DNA from: CAITSH01 sp945892985
GTDB lineage: Bacteria; Pseudomonadota; Gammaproteobacteria; Burkholderiales; SG8-39
Length of the DNA: 64,000 nucleotides
Direction: 5' to 3'
Assembly: GCA_945892985.1 (NCBI GenBank)
Contig: CAMDDU010000006.1
Span: forward strand, 1-64,000
The translations under genes and the position numbers were made by a program. The notes under the pieces are model-generated. The model ran no database searches. It had not been told where the DNA came from and saw only the letters and a program-made list of their open reading frames with translations. Shown here one piece after another: positions 15,688 to 25,039 of the stretch; position 1 is the first letter of the stretch; the number at the start of each line of letters is the position of its first letter.

Positions 15688-17316
15688 TCAGGGAACATAT
15701 CCGGGAATGCTATTTTCGTCGACCTCGTCAATCTGCTCCGGATCGAGAAACTGGGTCGCGTAGCGCAGGTAAATTTTTTCCCTGACGAAAACGTCAAACA
15801 GATCCGGGTCGATGTGCCCGTTTTGCTTGAATTTCCCCAGTATGGAGAGCGCATCCGTAAGAGTCTTGCCTTTCTTGTAAGGACGGTCACGCGCCGTCAG
15901 CGCCTCGAAGATGTCCGCAATGCCCATAATTCGCGCCTGTACCGACATTTGCTCGCCCATAAGTCCGCGTGGGTAGCCCTTTCCATCCATGCGCTCGTGG
16001 TGACCGCCAGCGTATTCCGGGACGTTTTTGAGATGCTTCGGCCAGGGAAGCGCCTCGAGCATCTTTATCGTCGCGACAATATGATGATTGATTATTTCCC
16101 GCTCGCTGGTCGTCAAGGTGCCACGAGCAATAGTCAGATTTAAAAGTTCGTCCTCGGTCAGGAAATCGGCGGTGGAGCCCGATGCGTCCTTCCATTTGTA
16201 TCCGGACGCCATTCGCCGCACGCGCTCCCGATCTTCATCCGGCATGAACTCGCCCCCGACATTGCACCTGCGCAGGAATGCGCGATCTTCGTCGAGTTGG
16301 CGGAGACGGATCTGCAAATCCTGATCAACACGGTGAACCAGTTCCCGGTAGCTTATCTCGTCTATATCGGCACGAAGCGCGATGTTCTCCCGGCGTTTGA
16401 GCGTATCAATTTCAGCATCGCGCTTGAGCACCTCAAAGCGGGTGTCGACCAGGTTCATACGGTCATAAATGGTTTCAAGCTTCGTCGCCTTGTCGACCAC
16501 ATGCACGGGTGTCGTTATTTTTCCGCAATCATGCAGTAAGCCGGCCATTTTCAACTCGTAGCGATCACGATCATTCATGCAAAACCCGGCCAGAGCGCCT
16601 TGGTTCGCGCCGCTAACCGCCTCCGCCAGCATCATCGTCAACTCCGGAACACGCTGACAATGCCCGCCGGTATACGGCGATTTTTCATCAATTGCACTGT
16701 TGATCATGCCGATGAATGACTCGAACAGTTCCTCCAACTGCATTATCAATTGGCGATTGGTGATTGCTATAGCCGCCTGTGAAGCAAGAGATTCGGCCAG
16801 TCGCTGGTCAGCAAATGAGAATGGGACGATGCCGCCTTCGATCTCGTCTTTGCAGTTAATCAGTTGCAGTACGCCGATGATCTCGCCCTGATGGTCTTTC
16901 ATCGGCACCGTCAGGAAGGACTGCGAACGGTAGCCCATCTTCTGGTCAAAATTACGCGTTCCAGAGAAATCAAATCCTTGCTCCGAATACGCATCGGCGA
17001 TATTGACCGTTTCAGCGTGCAACGCAGCATAAGCCGCCACCATGGAGTTGTTTGGCTGTCCCACCCGGTTAACCAGGTGGATGGGATAGAAAGGAATCTC
17101 CTTTCCCGTCGCCCCCCCCATCGCTATTCCAAGCGTGCTGTTTCGGATGATCGCAAACTTTAGGCGATCCCCGCCCTCGAGCAAATAGAGGGTCCCGCCG
17201 TCCGCGCGCGTAATCGTCTGTGCTGCCACGAGAATTTTCTCGAGCAGCGCGTCCAGGTTCGTTTCCTGCGAAAGGGCCGCACCGATTTCATTGAGTTGCT
17301 CCAATCGCTGGAACAA
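15688..17316 (-). CDS. GAF domain plus HD-GYP phosphodiesterase (c-di-GMP type)
   Basis: 542 residues from TTG 17316, the only usual start between the previous in-frame stop and the GAF domain; no clear ribosome site is visible, so the true start is uncertain. The GAF domain spans ~5-185 and should bind a small ligand. The HD-GYP half has LLHDCGKI (~260-267) and GGHHERMDGKGYP (~437-449), the full metal and GYP signature of cyclic-di-GMP hydrolysis. Between them is a ~170-residue stretch, much longer than in minimal HD-GYP domains, rich in charged helices (LVHRVDQDLQIRLRQLDEDR). It lies 85 bases after a GAF-bearing PilB-like ATPase gene, so a role in c-di-GMP control of pili or secretion is inferred. 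Confidence 0.83.
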   Translation of the reverse strand: MFQRLEQLNEIGAALSQETNLDALLEKILVAAQTITRADGGTLYLLEGGDRLKFAIIRNSTLGIAMGGATGKEIPFYPIHLVNRVGQPNNSMVAAYAALHAETVNIADAYSEQGFDFSGTRNFDQKMGYRSQSFLTVPMKDHQGEIIGVLQLINCKDEIEGGIVPFSFADQRLAESLASQAAIAITNRQLIMQLEELFESFIGMINSAIDEKSPYTGGHCQRVPELTMMLAEAVSGANQGALAGFCMNDRDRYELKMAGLLHDCGKITTPVHVVDKATKLETIYDRMNLVDTRFEVLKRDAEIDTLKRRENIALRADIDEISYRELVHRVDQDLQIRLRQLDEDRAFLRRCNVGGEFMPDEDRERVRRMASGYKWKDASGSTADFLTEDELLNLTIARGTLTTSEREIINHHIVATIKMLEALPWPKHLKNVPEYAGGHHERMDGKGYPRGLMGEQMSVQARIMGIADIFEALTARDRPYKKGKTLTDALSILGKFKQNGHIDPDLFDVFVREKIYLRYATQFLDPEQIDEVDENSIPGYVP

Positions 17317-17401
17317 ATGCGCAACAGAATCCGGTGCGCCCCCGGATGGAGAGATTGATTTCAGACTTGCCTGACCGATGGGGATTGAAACATGTGATCC
17401 G

Positions 17402-19765
17402 CTACTTGATCGCCACCGCTCGAACCTGCTTCATGTCGGTGAGGCCCATCATCACCTTTTCCATGCCATCCATCTTTAGGGTGGACATGCCCTCCTCAAC
17501 GCATTTCACGAAAATATCTGAAACGCGCGCCCGTTCCTGAACAAGTTTCTTGACCGGATCGCTTGCCACCATCAACTCGTGCAGACCGCATCGTCCTTTA
17601 TAGCCCGATCCACCGCAGGCGTCGCAACCCTTGGCGCGGTGGAACTCCAGCTTGCCATCCTTGCCGTACTCCTTGAGCCAATAGTCGTAGAGCTTCTTCG
17701 CCTCACCGGCGGCATCTTTCTTCCAAGGCTCAGTCTGCCTGAGGTCGGATGTGAACTCATGCATAAATTGCTTGATCTCGTCAGGAGGCGGCGTGTACGG
17801 CTCCTTGCATTTTCCACACAGACGCTTTGCCAGTCGCTGGGCGAGTATTCCAAGCAACGCGTCGGAAAAGTTGAAAGGATCCATCCCCATATCGAGCAGC
17901 CGGATGATCGCCTCTGGTGCCGAGTTGGTGTGCAAGGTTGCGAACACCAGGTGGCCGGTCAGGGATGCCTCAATGCCAATATGGGTCGTTTCGGCATCGC
18001 GCATCTCGCCGACCATGATGATGTCCGGATCGGCCCGCAGGAACGCCTTCATCACCATCGGGAAGTCCATAACCTTCTTGTTCACCTGAACCTGGCGCAA
18101 GCCCTTTTGGGTAATTTCAACCGGATCCTCGGCAGTCCAAATTTTTGTGTCGGGTGTATTGAGGAAACCGAGAACAGAGTGCAGCGTAGTGGTTTTCCCC
18201 GAACCCGTGGGACCGCAAACGAAGAACAGCCCGTACGGTTTGGAAACCGCCTTCTCCAGGTTTTCCTTGTTTTTCGTCGTCAGACCAAGCTTGCCCAGCG
18301 GGATCGGCTCACCGGCCGCAAGAATCCGCATCACTATATCCTCGACCCCCCCGGTCGAAGGGATGGTCGCCACCCGCAACTCGATATCAAGCGGGCCAAA
18401 TTTTTTGAACTTTATCTTCCCGTCCTGCGGCTTTCTTTTTTCCGAGATGTCCAGGTCGCACATGATCTTCAGGCGCGCCACGAGCGCATTGCGATAAGAG
18501 GCCGGAATCTCAATGTACGGGGAAAGTGAACCATCTTTTCGGAAACGAATTTCTGTTTTCGCCTTGCCCGGATAGGGCTCGATATGAATGTCAGAGGCGC
18601 CCTGATTATAAGCGTCGATGATGATTTTATTGACCAGTTTTACCAGTTCGTTGTCAGCAGCGGCCGACACGTCATCCCCCCCCTCCACCTCCATACTTTC
18701 GTCATTATCGAGGCTGGACAGCATGTCACCAATGTCACCGGTATCGATTTCCTCGGCACCGTAGAAGAGGTTCAGCGTTTCGCGGAATTCCTTTTGTGTG
18801 GTGACCCGGTAGATCAGCTTTGCCTTTGGAAAAACATTCTGCACTATGCGTGAACTCTTGACGCGCTCCGGGTCAAGGCACAGGACAATCAAGCCTTCCT
18901 TGCCATCCTCAATGGGCACCCATTGATTCGACTCAACGTATTCCCGCTTCAGGTTTTTTAGCAGGTCCATCGGCTTGATACGATCCGTCTTCAGCGGCTC
19001 GTAGGGTACGGCAAAGAATTTCGCAAGAGCCGCGCCTATCGATGGTAGCTTTACCTGGAATTCCTCCGACAGAACCGACTCGACATCGATGGCCTTTTTC
19101 CGTGCAGACCGCGCTGCGAGTTCAAATTCCGCCGCAGATATCACTGCATCAGAAACGAGAAAATCGTACTTTGTTTTCAGGATCTGCGGCTTCTGGCGCT
19201 GCCTGAAAGCAATGGCCAGCGTTTGGGTCAGCTCGCTGACCCCCTCCTCGGTCATGGGCCCAAAGGGGAGGCCCGCCTTGTTATTGATGATCTGAACAAC
19301 GCCGATTAACTCACCGTTCGTGCCATCGACCACTGGCGCAACCAGCATCTGCTTGGTGCGATACCCGGTCCTCTTGTCAACCTCCTGCAGGAAGCGCAAA
19401 TTGGGATTGTGGGAGTGGAGCTCGGACTCGTCATAGACGTCCCGCAGGTTAAGCATTTCTTTCGACAAGCCGACGTATCCGGCGATCGAGTGTTCGGCCA
19501 GCGGAAGCTTCAGATCCTTGAACGAGTTAAGGCCAGTCTTTACCTTTGAAATAATCGTGTTTTTGTCTTCCCCTAATGTGTAAATGGTCAGACGATCCGC
19601 ATTGAAAAGTGTGCATATATCGGCAGACACCTCAAGCATGATCTCGTCAATGTTGTTCGTGGCGTGAATCTTGTTCGTTACCGTCTGCAGGCTTTTCTGG
19701 AAAGCCAGCCTGCTGTTGACGTCTGTGGGGCCAACATTTGGGGAAGCAATGAGAACCGCGCTCAT
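17402..19765 (-). CDS. GspE/PilB-family ATPase with N-terminal GAF domain
   Basis: 787 residues. A GAF domain (~20-195) precedes a T2SSE/MshE N-like region (~225-340) and a complete secretion ATPase. Visible motifs are GPTGSGKTTT (Walker A, ~518-527), the Asp-box AEDPVE, ADPDIIMVGEMRDAETTH (Walker B, ~578-595), the His-box TLHTN and a zinc tetracysteine (CGKC ~650, CDAC ~714). Such hexameric ATPases drive pilus polymerisation or type II secretion from the cytoplasmic face. No pilC, pilD or gsp partner is nearby, and the GAF domain is atypical, pointing to an ATPase gated by a small molecule. Neighbours make and degrade cyclic nucleotides, so the ligand may be one of them; this is inference. 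Confidence 0.85.
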   Translation of the reverse strand: MSAVLIASPNVGPTDVNSRLAFQKSLQTVTNKIHATNNIDEIMLEVSADICTLFNADRLTIYTLGEDKNTIISKVKTGLNSFKDLKLPLAEHSIAGYVGLSKEMLNLRDVYDESELHSHNPNLRFLQEVDKRTGYRTKQMLVAPVVDGTNGELIGVVQIINNKAGLPFGPMTEEGVSELTQTLAIAFRQRQKPQILKTKYDFLVSDAVISAAEFELAARSARKKAIDVESVLSEEFQVKLPSIGAALAKFFAVPYEPLKTDRIKPMDLLKNLKREYVESNQWVPIEDGKEGLIVLCLDPERVKSSRIVQNVFPKAKLIYRVTTQKEFRETLNLFYGAEEIDTGDIGDMLSSLDNDESMEVEGGDDVSAAADNELVKLVNKIIIDAYNQGASDIHIEPYPGKAKTEIRFRKDGSLSPYIEIPASYRNALVARLKIMCDLDISEKRKPQDGKIKFKKFGPLDIELRVATIPSTGGVEDIVMRILAAGEPIPLGKLGLTTKNKENLEKAVSKPYGLFFVCGPTGSGKTTTLHSVLGFLNTPDTKIWTAEDPVEITQKGLRQVQVNKKVMDFPMVMKAFLRADPDIIMVGEMRDAETTHIGIEASLTGHLVFATLHTNSAPEAIIRLLDMGMDPFNFSDALLGILAQRLAKRLCGKCKEPYTPPPDEIKQFMHEFTSDLRQTEPWKKDAAGEAKKLYDYWLKEYGKDGKLEFHRAKGCDACGGSGYKGRCGLHELMVASDPVKKLVQERARVSDIFVKCVEEGMSTLKMDGMEKVMMGLTDMKQVRAVAIK

Positions 19766-20000
19766 ATTCTAGGGTCTCGTAACAAAAAACGGAGCCGCAT
19801 CGGCCCGGGAGCACAAATTTTCGTATCCGCACGTGGCGCGGACATTGAGAAAATTGCCGTAATTTTTGAGGATAACTTCCATCACATTTCACCACATATC
19901 GTGCCGGTACGAACGGGTGCGAAAATCCCGGCGTTTCTGCGCGCGGACTTCAATCGTACGCTCAAAGCGCAAGAAACCACCACCTGCAAAACGGCTGTCG

Positions 20001-21068
20001 TCATCGCTCTTCCCCCCATAGTCCGCCGGTTAACAAAAACGCATGGTAGCCGCGTTGCGCCAATAAAAAAGCCGCCGCAGAGCTTCTGCGCTCACTTTGA
20101 CAATACAAAATATACTCGCGGCTCTTGTCCAATACCCCGAATGCATGTCGAATCTCCGATAGCGGAATATTCATGGCACCGGGCAATCTGTCGTATTGAT
20201 ATTCAGAGGGATATCGAACGTCCACCCATTGCGCGCCCTGAATCACCCTCTGACGGCTTTCAGCCATGGACACGCGCTGGAGCAGCGGCTCCTTGAGCAG
20301 GCCAACAAAATCCTGCTTGTCCAGCCGCAGAAGAATACCGTCTGTTTTCATACTTACTGTTGCATTTCGCTTCGCCTCCGAAACTAGCGCCTCTTCACCG
20401 AAGGCGTCCCCGCTTTTAATATCGGCGAGCATCATCGACACACCCCCTATGGTGCGTTCAACCTGGCATCTTCCCGATTCAATCACGTAGTAGTAGTCAC
20501 CCTCGGCGCCCTCACGGATGACGACTTGCCCCCGTTTGGCTTCGGACCGCTCGAATTTTTTGAGAAGCTCATCAATGTGGGCTGCAGGCAATTGGGAAAA
20601 CGCCCCGAATTTAAGATTATTTACTGAAAAAATCCCCGAAAGAATGCTCCAGTTGGCCAACGAGGGTTGCGCTGCGTACTCCCTGCCCTGGCCAGCCGTC
20701 CCGGCCTCAGCCAGTTGATCCCAGGTGACCATTATGTCGAGGAGATCGTCATCGATCCTGATAAGGTCGACGTCTGTAATGGCCCTAGCTGAATCAAAAA
20801 CAGCGCCGCGTTTTCCCAGTGCGTAACGCGCCTCCCCAGATCCGCCGACCAAGACTTCCGGTGATGCGCCGCCCCCGCGCTCCAGCGCGAGCTCGCCGCG
20901 CGTCAAAAATACAGACTGTCCCGCGATACCGCGCGTGCGGAAGGGATCCTGATGTTTTTCCACTTGCTCGATATAGCAAAGGCTTGCCAGTTCCAGCAGC
21001 CTGGTTTCGGCCAAATCCGACAACGGGGAGAATCGCTTCAAAGTCTTGAATTCAACCGTGGCGACCAT
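20001..21068 (-). CDS. Double cNMP-binding protein fused to a C-terminal rhodanese domain
   Basis: 355 residues. The first cyclic-nucleotide-like domain (~10-115) is degenerate. The second (~150-265) keeps the phosphate-binding cassette pattern in GDAFGEEALVSEAKRNATV, including the conserved arginine that contacts the cyclic phosphate. A rhodanese domain (~268-350) has VDVRYPSEYQYDRLPGAMNIP and a loop YCQSERRSSAA with the catalytic cysteine. No DNA-binding domain is seen, so it is not a classical Crp. It probably couples cAMP or cGMP sensing to sulfur transfer or protein interaction. It starts 3 bases after the stop of the MBL gene, so it is in one operon with the cyclase and phosphodiesterase. 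Confidence 0.83.
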   Translation of the reverse strand: MVATVEFKTLKRFSPLSDLAETRLLELASLCYIEQVEKHQDPFRTRGIAGQSVFLTRGELALERGGGASPEVLVGGSGEARYALGKRGAVFDSARAITDVDLIRIDDDLLDIMVTWDQLAEAGTAGQGREYAAQPSLANWSILSGIFSVNNLKFGAFSQLPAAHIDELLKKFERSEAKRGQVVIREGAEGDYYYVIESGRCQVERTIGGVSMMLADIKSGDAFGEEALVSEAKRNATVSMKTDGILLRLDKQDFVGLLKEPLLQRVSMAESRQRVIQGAQWVDVRYPSEYQYDRLPGAMNIPLSEIRHAFGVLDKSREYILYCQSERRSSAAAFLLAQRGYHAFLLTGGLWGEER

Positions 21069-21071
21069 GGT

Positions 21072-21839
21072 CTAGAACTCGAAGACCTGATTGTTCTGCA
21101 GCATACGCGGCTTGTACTGGCCGGCACACTCTTCAATTTCCCGCATCGTCAATTCAATCTCGCCGGGCTTGAGGTGGCTGATGAAAATCTCGGCGCTTCG
21201 CTCAAGTTTTGCCAATTCCTCGGCGAGTATGCTCGGACAAAGGTGCTTGGACAAAATCGCCAGCTGCTTTTCACGGTTGCAAAATGCAGTTTCAATAATC
21301 ACATATTTCAGATTATTTATTTTATTCACCAGTTTCCACATGGCGTCGTTGGTGGTCGTATCTCCGGAAAAAACGAGACTGGCTTTCCCGGAGTCCAAAT
21401 GGAACCCGACGGCCGGAACCACATGGTTCGCCGGGAGTGCTGTTATCTTGCGCCCTTTTATATCGATTTGCTGGCCGATCTGAATCGGCTCAAAACGCAT
21501 GTACGGCTTATCCACCGTCGGCAACTGCGTGAAATCAGGCCAGATACTCCAATTGAACACATGATTGCGCATGACTTCAATCGTTGCGGCCTGTGCATAA
21601 ACCGTGACCGGATTTTCGCGCATGCCTCCGACGGTGTCCACCATGAAAGGAATGCTGGATATATGGTCGAGATGCGAATGCGTCACAAAGATATGATCGA
21701 TCAACGACAGTTCGGTCAGGGAAAGATCGGACACGCCGGTACCTGCATCAATAAGAACATCATGATCGAGAAGCATCGACGTGGTACGTAGATGCCGTCC
21801 GCCAATTCCACCACTGCAGCCAAGTATTCGAAGTCTCAC
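21072..21839 (-). CDS. Class II 3',5'-cyclic-nucleotide phosphodiesterase-like MBL hydrolase
   Basis: 255 residues with a metallo-beta-lactamase fold. Metal ligands visible in order are FVTHSHLDHISSIPFMVD (~53-70), LPANHVVPA, VFSGDTTTND and IFISHLKPGE. The H-S-H-L-D-H-I-S-S-I-P-F block matches the class II cAMP phosphodiesterase signature (H-x-H-L-D-H) better than a lactamase. Its likely role is to hydrolyse cAMP or cGMP made by the CHASE2 cyclase, whose stop codon lies 7 bases upstream. Other MBL activities (RNase Z-like) cannot be excluded by eye, but the operon context favours a cyclic nucleotide substrate. Confidence 0.75.
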   Translation of the reverse strand: MRLRILGCSGGIGGRHLRTTSMLLDHDVLIDAGTGVSDLSLTELSLIDHIFVTHSHLDHISSIPFMVDTVGGMRENPVTVYAQAATIEVMRNHVFNWSIWPDFTQLPTVDKPYMRFEPIQIGQQIDIKGRKITALPANHVVPAVGFHLDSGKASLVFSGDTTTNDAMWKLVNKINNLKYVIIETAFCNREKQLAILSKHLCPSILAEELAKLERSAEIFISHLKPGEIELTMREIEECAGQYKPRMLQNNQVFEF

Positions 21840-21846
21840 AGGAGCC

Positions 21847-24078
21847 CTACTTTGTCTCGAACTTTGTCACGCCATCCCAATCTGGGCCAGGCGGGTTTGC
21901 GCGGCATTCTGAAATTTTTTCGCTAAATATCCGGTACAGCCCCAAAGTTGGGTTCAGTTGATGCAGGTTAACGAGTTGCGACTCGGCCCGATCCCAGTCT
22001 TGCGCGCGATAAGCCCCGAGGCACTGGTGCCATAGCTCTATTTCATCCAGCATATTTTTATCAACTTGGCCATCTACGCCTATCGGCTCGAAAATCGCGA
22101 CAGGCTCTTCCTTGCCCTTGACCCGTACCCGGTCGACCTCGCGAAACACGATGTCTGTCACCGCCCTCTTGGTGCTTTCCCCGACGAGGATACCAACGCC
22201 GTATTGCTTGGTTATGCCCTCGAGACGCGATCCAAGATTCACCGGATCCCCCATGACGGTATACGCTTTCCGGACTTTCGAACCCATGTCACCAACGCTC
22301 ATCACGCCGCTGTTCAGACCCACCCCGATCTTGATCTCGGGCCAGCCTCTCTTGCGGAATTCCTCATTTAGCGCCGTCGCCTTTTCCTGCATCTGCAGCG
22401 CGGTAATCACCCCGTTTCGGTGATGCGCCGGGTCTGCGACCGGCGCCCCCCAGAAGGCCATGATGGCGTCACCGATATATTTGTCCAGGGTGCCATGATT
22501 GTTGCGAATAATCAGGCTCATGGTGGTGAGGTATTCGTTGATGTACGCTGATAACTCGTGTGGATCAAGGCTTTCCGAAATTGTCGTAAATCCACGTATG
22601 TCCGAGAAAAGCACGGTCAGATCTTCACGCTTACCCTCCATACTGTATTTTTCAGGGTCTTGGGCCATCTTGTCGACAAGTTCAGGCGGAACGTATTGCC
22701 CGAACAACTCGGTGAACTGGCGTTTCGATCTGGATTCGACAAAATACCCGTATGCCATATTGAGAATAAAGAGTCCCATTGTCAGCAGCAGACTGGAGGC
22801 AAGGGGCAGCACCATGCCGGCTCCGGACCAAATAAGCACGTTGATTCCGGTGATGAGCAGCATGGCAAGTATCGAAACCAAGGTCGCCCGCAACGGCGAG
22901 AGCACTGGCATCAACAGGGAAAGCGTAATACCGCCGATCAAAAGCAGGATGACCTCGGCGCCAAGCATAAAGGGCGGGCGCTGTTTAATGCTGCTGTCGA
23001 GCATTCCAGCGATTAGATTGGCATGAATCTCAACCCCCGGGTAGACGCTCCCTACCGGAGTGGAGCGCAAGTCCAGCAATCCTGGTGCCGAAGTTCCAAT
23101 CAGGGCGATTTTCCCCTTCAAGGTCTCTACCGGCAAGCGGTCTGACATGACGTCGGCCAAGGAAAAATATTGGAAACTTCCCTGCTTTCCGCGATAGGGG
23201 ATGAGTGCGCTCACGTTTTCATCGACAGGGATTTTTAACGGGCCAACTTCCAACCACTCGAGTCCTGCGTATCCGCTAGAAATGACGCGATCGGGCGGGT
23301 AACCCGGCACCACGTCAGGGAATTTTCCGGAACCCAGGGCGAGCAGCGTCCTGATCATCGAAAGTGAAAGGGACTCGTAATACGCGCCCTTGTATTCGGC
23401 GAGCATCGGAACCCGTCTCGAAACGCCGTCAAAATCGACAAGCGGGTTGAAGTGTCCCGCGCTTGCCGCGTTTTTTTGGAATTCCTGCAGGTTTCCCCCA
23501 AAACCCTTCCACGAAGTGAAGGCAATGTTCTTCCCGGCAAAGGCCCCTGCAGGTATCACCGGGACGGGAAGTCCACCCGACTCTCGGGCGTCATCTGCAC
23601 TATTGAAGTAATAGCCCAGCACGACTGGGCGGCCCTTAATCGTCTGGGCAAACATCGCGTCATGATCGAGCATCGGCCGCAGTTGCCCCAAAATACTCTG
23701 GAACTGGGCGTTATCCTTGAACTCTTTTTTGGCCAGCGACTCAAGAACTGGGAGCCCTGAACTCGAATCGGCCTCCGCGAAAACAACGTCGAAGCCCACC
23801 ATCACAAGTCCATACTTGTCGAAGAGTTTTTTGATCAACTCGGAAACACGATCGCGTCCCCAAGGCCATCTGCCGACTTCAGCCAGACTCTTCTCATCGA
23901 TATCGAGGATAACGATTCGCGTATCGACGCTGTCCGGCATTGTTAGCCGCAGGCGAGTGTCGTAGATGATGCTGTCAAGTTGGCTTACAAGGCTGATCTG
24001 GTAGAACTTCGCCGCGTGTCCGACAAAGAGCAGCAGCACAGCCAAACCAATCGCGATACGTACGATGTGCTGCTTCAA
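21847..24078 (-). CDS. CHASE2-domain adenylate/guanylate cyclase (class III)
   Basis: 743 residues: an N-terminal membrane helix (~8-27), an extracytoplasmic CHASE2 sensor (~30-345), three transmembrane helices (~350-440) and a class III cyclase domain (~470-660). Catalytic features are the metal aspartates in LFSDIRGFTTI and KYIGDAIMAFWG. Purine-selecting lysine and aspartate appear in LDKYIGD and YTVMGDPVNLGSRLE, a pattern usual for ATP-specific cyclases. The C-terminal ~80 residues are helical and of unknown role. It senses a periplasmic signal and should make cAMP. It is co-directional and closely spaced with a candidate phosphodiesterase and a cNMP-binding protein, giving a complete synthesis, hydrolysis and reception set. 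Confidence 0.9.
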   Translation of the reverse strand: MKQHIVRIAIGLAVLLLFVGHAAKFYQISLVSQLDSIIYDTRLRLTMPDSVDTRIVILDIDEKSLAEVGRWPWGRDRVSELIKKLFDKYGLVMVGFDVVFAEADSSSGLPVLESLAKKEFKDNAQFQSILGQLRPMLDHDAMFAQTIKGRPVVLGYYFNSADDARESGGLPVPVIPAGAFAGKNIAFTSWKGFGGNLQEFQKNAASAGHFNPLVDFDGVSRRVPMLAEYKGAYYESLSLSMIRTLLALGSGKFPDVVPGYPPDRVISSGYAGLEWLEVGPLKIPVDENVSALIPYRGKQGSFQYFSLADVMSDRLPVETLKGKIALIGTSAPGLLDLRSTPVGSVYPGVEIHANLIAGMLDSSIKQRPPFMLGAEVILLLIGGITLSLLMPVLSPLRATLVSILAMLLITGINVLIWSGAGMVLPLASSLLLTMGLFILNMAYGYFVESRSKRQFTELFGQYVPPELVDKMAQDPEKYSMEGKREDLTVLFSDIRGFTTISESLDPHELSAYINEYLTTMSLIIRNNHGTLDKYIGDAIMAFWGAPVADPAHHRNGVITALQMQEKATALNEEFRKRGWPEIKIGVGLNSGVMSVGDMGSKVRKAYTVMGDPVNLGSRLEGITKQYGVGILVGESTKRAVTDIVFREVDRVRVKGKEEPVAIFEPIGVDGQVDKNMLDEIELWHQCLGAYRAQDWDRAESQLVNLHQLNPTLGLYRIFSEKISECRANPPGPDWDGVTKFETK

Positions 24079-24242
24079 AATTCCCTCACTTGGTCTACGG
24101 ACGACGCAACGACGTTTTCACAAAGCACGTGCGCGACGGGAAAACACGGGACGAAACCAACCACTGCCCTCAGGACGCCCCGCCTACTGGCAATGTCTTG
24201 TTGCTGGCAAACATAATCGCACGCCCTCAGCCGGCATGCCGT

Positions 24243-25025
24243 TCAAACCTTGTAGAAAAACTCCATTTTGACACCCGCGAGCTCGATCAGATCGTGATCT
24301 TTTAAGGCGTGAGGCGCCGTGCCTATCGACTGGCCGTTAACGCTGGGCTGATTAGCGCCCTCGACGTGGGTGACAAAGTACCCCTGTGGACGGCGCGTGA
24401 GCACCGCGACTTGGACACCGGGTTTGCCAAACGTTGTAAGGGGCTTGATAAGTTCAAGCTCCCGCCCGGCAATGGCGCCGGAGAGAATCCGAAGCATACC
24501 TATTTTTTGCGCTGGCACAGAAGCCGCGGGCGAGGGCGGCATCGCCACGGGCGCAGCATTGCGTTGCGTTTCGCCGGCTTTGGCCATCAGCGGAGCGGCG
24601 GAGGCGGCAATTGGCGCAGGGGAATCTACCGAGGCCCCCGCAGCTGCCGCCACTGGGGCGGCAGGTGCCGGCCGCATCGCGCCGGGACGCAAAATCATCG
24701 TCTTTTCAAAATCAGCTTTCGCGGCCCCCGCCGGCGCCGTGTCGGCGACGTACTTCAGCTTGTATTTCCCCATCTCAATAACATCGTTGTTCTGCATAAA
24801 ATGTTTTTTTACAGACTGACCGTTGACCATGGTGCCATTGGTACTACCAAGATCTTCAAGGAAGGAGTCTGCCAGTATCGTCACCAGGACCGCATGCTCT
24901 CCGCTAACAGCCAGATTATCAATCTGGATATCGTTATGTGGCTTGCGTCCAATTGTGGTTCGTTCCTTGGTGAGCTGAATCTCCTTCAGCACCAGGCCAT
25001 CCATACTTAAAATCAGCTTCGCCAT
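24243..25025 (-). CDS. Double FHA-domain protein
   Basis: 260 residues with two forkhead-associated domains joined by an Ala/Pro-rich linker (~100-180). FHA1 (~20-90) has the full phosphothreonine-binding set TIGRKPHNDI, SGEHAVL and GSTNGTMVNG. FHA2 (~185-258) retains PSVNGQS but has lost the GR/S-x-x-H residues, so it may be structural. FHA proteins read Ser/Thr phosphorylation and often partner with a PknB-type kinase and PP2C phosphatase. The phosphatase is 14 bases upstream and a ruined kinase gene lies just beyond it. A 164-base gap separates it from the cyclase gene downstream. Confidence 0.88.
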   Translation of the reverse strand: MAKLILSMDGLVLKEIQLTKERTTIGRKPHNDIQIDNLAVSGEHAVLVTILADSFLEDLGSTNGTMVNGQSVKKHFMQNNDVIEMGKYKLKYVADTAPAGAAKADFEKTMILRPGAMRPAPAAPVAAAAGASVDSPAPIAASAAPLMAKAGETQRNAAPVAMPPSPAASVPAQKIGMLRILSGAIAGRELELIKPLTTFGKPGVQVAVLTRRPQGYFVTHVEGANQPSVNGQSIGTAPHALKDHDLIELAGVKMEFFYKV

Positions 25026-25039
25026 AGCAATTTCCCCGA

